Assembly: GCA_900545455.1 (NCBI GenBank)
Contig: UQZF01000044.1
Span: 1 to 15,902 of the forward strand
Length of the DNA stretch: 15,902 nt
Direction of reading: 5' to 3'
Source: an uncultured Eubacteriales bacterium
Lineage (GTDB): Bacteria > Bacillota > Clostridia > Lachnospirales > Lachnospiraceae
In this document: piece by piece, positions 14,085-15,902 of the stretch
Layout: each line of letters opens with the position of its first letter
How positions within the stretch are numbered: position 1 is the stretch's first letter
Made by a program: the position numbers and the translations under genes
The notes under the pieces: generated by a model
The model's database searches: none
Seen by the model: only the letters and a program-made list of their open reading frames with translations
Told to the model about the DNA's origin: nothing

Positions 14085-14768
14085 CTAGCGCATGATAATC
14101 CTGACATATTTCATAATAAAATTCTTATCATATATGAAAGAAAGAATTGCATTGTCATTGACTGCCTCAAATACGCTCTTAGACAAAGCTGAGCTGCCGA
14201 ATATCGTGAGGACGGCAAATGCAAGCCATATCACCGCAAGCCCCATTATAAATCCTGCCACAGCCCCCGCTGCTCCGTTAATCTGCTTAAGTACCGGAAG
14301 TTTTGCAAGCACCGATACAAAACCGAATATAATACGAAGCAGAATAAATACGACAAGGAAACTGATTACAAATGTCAGAACATTAAAAATCAGATCCGAG
14401 ACATACTTAACCATATATCCCCTGAGACTTGTAACACCAAGTTCAACATATTTCTGTGCCGTATTGTTGTCCCTCAGCATATCCTTTATTGCCACCGGAA
14501 AGTTCAGGCTGTCTATTACCTCGCTCTCGCTTTTTTGTTCAAACATTTCCTCCGGCAGTACTCTTTCCTCGACAACCGTCTGAATCCCATCATATATCTT
14601 TGTATTATCTTTCAGCACGTCCGTCATAACAGGCAGCAGAATAAACACTGCAATAAGTGTTCCCACAAGTGAAACCACCGAAAAAATCATCTTGATAATT
14701 CCTCTGTGCATGCCTACGAATGTAAAAACCGTAAGTATAACAAGTACCGTTACCAATAACCAGTTCAC
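14085..14768 (-). CDS. CvpA-family membrane protein
   Basis: The product, 227 residues from a GTG start, has two N-terminal spans (about 2-22 and 24-44), a soluble segment of about 75 residues, and two further spans (about 125-148 and 160-190) with the small-residue stretch INGAAGAVAGFIMG between them. This is the layout of the CvpA (colicin V production) family, whose members often lie near pur genes. The GTG at 14768 is chosen because GGAGG is six bases upstream, giving MNWLLVTVLVI. A TTG eight codons earlier lacks a site and overlaps a hairpin. It lies between pyrD and pyrE. Molecular function is unknown for the family; a structural or division-linked membrane role is possible. Confidence 0.82.
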   Translation of the reverse strand: MNWLLVTVLVILTVFTFVGMHRGIIKMIFSVVSLVGTLIAVFILLPVMTDVLKDNTKIYDGIQTVVEERVLPEEMFEQKSESEVIDSLNFPVAIKDMLRDNNTAQKYVELGVTSLRGYMVKYVSDLIFNVLTFVISFLVVFILLRIIFGFVSVLAKLPVLKQINGAAGAVAGFIMGLAVIWLAFAVLTIFGSSALSKSVFEAVNDNAILSFIYDKNFIMKYVRIIMR

Positions 14769-14790
14769 ACTAAACCTCCAAATTATATTC

Positions 14791-14816
14791 AAATGGTCAC
14801 CTCTCGGTGACCATTT
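14791..14816 (-). terminator. Hairpin after pyrD
   Basis: AAATGGTCAC (14791-14800) and GTGACCATTT (14807-14816) are perfect 10-base arms with a 6-base loop, 15 bases after the pyrD stop and just before the cvpA-like gene. On the minus strand the tail is TTTGAATAT, a weak U tract, so it may terminate only in part, or act as a processing or stability element that lowers cvpA expression relative to pyrD. Confidence 0.6.
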
Positions 14817-14831
14817 ATTTTATCGAACACA

Positions 14832-15740
14832 TTATTTTACACATCCGATAAGTTCTTTTATGTCCTTTACATTATTCTTGCGCATGTACTTCTCAATTCC
14901 CTCAATAACCTCAACGGTTGTGAACGGATTGTGAAAGTTGGCGGTACCTATGGACACAGCCGAAGCACCTGCCATGATGAACTCGAGCGCATCCTCTGCA
15001 TTCATTATTCCGCCCATTCCTATTACCGGAATCTTAACGGCATTAGCCGCCTGGTATACCATGCGCACAGCCACAGGCTTGATTGCAGGTCCCGAAAGTC
15101 CCCCAGTCTTGTTTGCAACGGCAAAAGTTCTTCTGTTGACATCGATTTTCATTCCCGTAAGTGTATTTATAAGAGAAATCGCATCTGCTCCGCCCGCCTC
15201 GGCAGCCTTCGCCATAGCCGTTATGTCTGTCACATTCGGACTTAATTTCATGATAAGAGGCTGTTTTGCATGCTTTTTAAGCACAGATGTGATATGTTCA
15301 ACGCTGTCGGGATTTTGTCCGAAAGCAATTCCTCCCTCCTTGACATTAGGACATGAAATGTTAATCTCGAGCATATCAACAGGTTCATGTGCAAGTCTGT
15401 CAACAACTTCCACATAATCCTCCTCAGTTTTTCCGCAGACATTGACAATTATCTTAGTGTCATACTGCTTAAGAAAAGGTATGTCCCTCTTGCAGAATAC
15501 ATCTATTCCCGGATTCTGGAGTCCTATTGCATTTATCATTCCGCCGTATGTCTCAGCAATTCTCGGAGTGGGATTCCCCGGCCACGGAACATTGGCAACA
15601 CCCTTTGTGACAACCGCTCCGAGCCTGTTAAGGTCAACGAACTCACCGTATTCGGCTCCTGAGCCAAAGGTTCCGGATGCCGTCATCACTGGATTTTTAA
15701 GCTCCACTCCCGCAATATTTACCGAAGTACATATATCCAT
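14832..15740 (-). CDS. pyrD: Dihydroorotate dehydrogenase, class 1B catalytic subunit
   Basis: PyrD oxidises dihydroorotate to orotate on FMN. The 1B type pairs with PyrK to pass electrons to NAD+. The 302-residue protein has ASGTFGSGAEY near 21-31, the PWPGNPTPR segment (52-60), NAIGLQNPG (70-78) and NISCPNVKEGG with catalytic Cys130. Cys as active-site base, together with an upstream pyrK, marks class 1B. The ATG at 15740 overlaps the pyrK stop as TGATG, with GGAGG 10 bases upstream; a GTG one codon earlier is equally placed. A hairpin follows the stop codon. Confidence 0.97.
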   Translation of the reverse strand: MDICTSVNIAGVELKNPVMTASGTFGSGAEYGEFVDLNRLGAVVTKGVANVPWPGNPTPRIAETYGGMINAIGLQNPGIDVFCKRDIPFLKQYDTKIIVNVCGKTEEDYVEVVDRLAHEPVDMLEINISCPNVKEGGIAFGQNPDSVEHITSVLKKHAKQPLIMKLSPNVTDITAMAKAAEAGGADAISLINTLTGMKIDVNRRTFAVANKTGGLSGPAIKPVAVRMVYQAANAVKIPVIGMGGIMNAEDALEFIMAGASAVSIGTANFHNPFTTVEVIEGIEKYMRKNNVKDIKELIGCVK

Positions 15741-15902
15741 CACAGTTCCACCTCCCTCGAATCAAAGACAGGTCCGTCCTTGCAGATTCTCGCATTATTG
15801 ACGTGCGAGTGCTCGTCAATGTCCTTGGTCTTGCACACGCAGGCAAGACATGCACCAATTCCGCAAGCCATCTTCTCCTCAAGCGAAATCTGAGCCTCAA
15901 TG
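15740..15902 (-). CDS. pyrK: Dihydroorotate dehydrogenase electron-transfer subunit, 3' end only
   Basis: Only the last 53 codons are in the window; the rest lies beyond the right edge. They encode EKMACGIGACLACVCKTK followed by RICKDGPVF, the C-terminal [2Fe-2S] region of PyrK, with the C-x4-C-x2-C pattern and a later Cys. An additional Cys two residues after the third is present. PyrK carries FAD and an iron-sulfur cluster and links PyrD to NAD+. The stop TGA shares its A with the pyrD ATG, the usual tight pyrK-pyrD coupling. Confidence 0.93.
   Translation of the reverse strand, partial: IEAQISLEEKMACGIGACLACVCKTKDIDEHSHVNNARICKDGPVFDSREVEL

Overview
All genes in this window lie on the minus strand, so transcription runs from high to low coordinates. 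The moderate G+C, strong AGGAGG-type ribosome binding sites, short intergenic gaps and a class 1B dihydroorotate dehydrogenase paired with PyrK point to a Firmicute. The mcsA-mcsB-clpC cluster, the DUF6142-like small membrane protein and overall protein similarity suggest a gut-type clostridium of the Lachnospiraceae. The family assignment is from recognition, not from a search.

Right-hand part (about 15902 to 9331): de novo nucleotide synthesis. In transcription order it holds the 3' end of pyrK, pyrD, a CvpA-family membrane protein, pyrE, an easily missed 50-codon membrane peptide gene, a 104-residue membrane protein, then purE, purM, purN and purD. pyrK/pyrD and purM/purN overlap. A hairpin follows pyrD. 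A good sigma-A-like promoter lies just before pyrE, so pyrE to purD is probably one transcript, closed by a strong hairpin-plus-U terminator at 9260-9297.

Middle part (9161 to 4595): protein quality control. The order is a YtrA-type GntR repressor, mcsA, mcsB and clpC. In Bacillus and many clostridia the first gene of this operon is ctsR. Here a GntR-type regulator holds that position, and its promoter carries two inverted repeats, one of them over the -10 box. I see no CtsR-type heptad repeat. McsB has Tyr where the family usually has Cys in the CPTNxGTG motif.

Left part (4479 to 340): a 136-residue beta-rich protein of unknown function with its own putative promoter, radA (DNA repair), a small soluble chemoreceptor-like signalling protein without a sensor domain, and a multi-spanning GT-C/PMT-like glycosyltransferase. 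The last gene is followed by a perfect 26-bp palindrome and a clear terminator. The final 225 bases hold no gene. They hold a likely promoter reading off the left edge, with two hairpins in its leader.

No tRNA, rRNA, CRISPR array, insertion sequence or prophage gene was found. Most of the window is core genome. The least expected points are the regulator swap in the clp operon, the McsB substitution, the small membrane proteins between pyrE and purE, and the unknown gene between clpC and radA.
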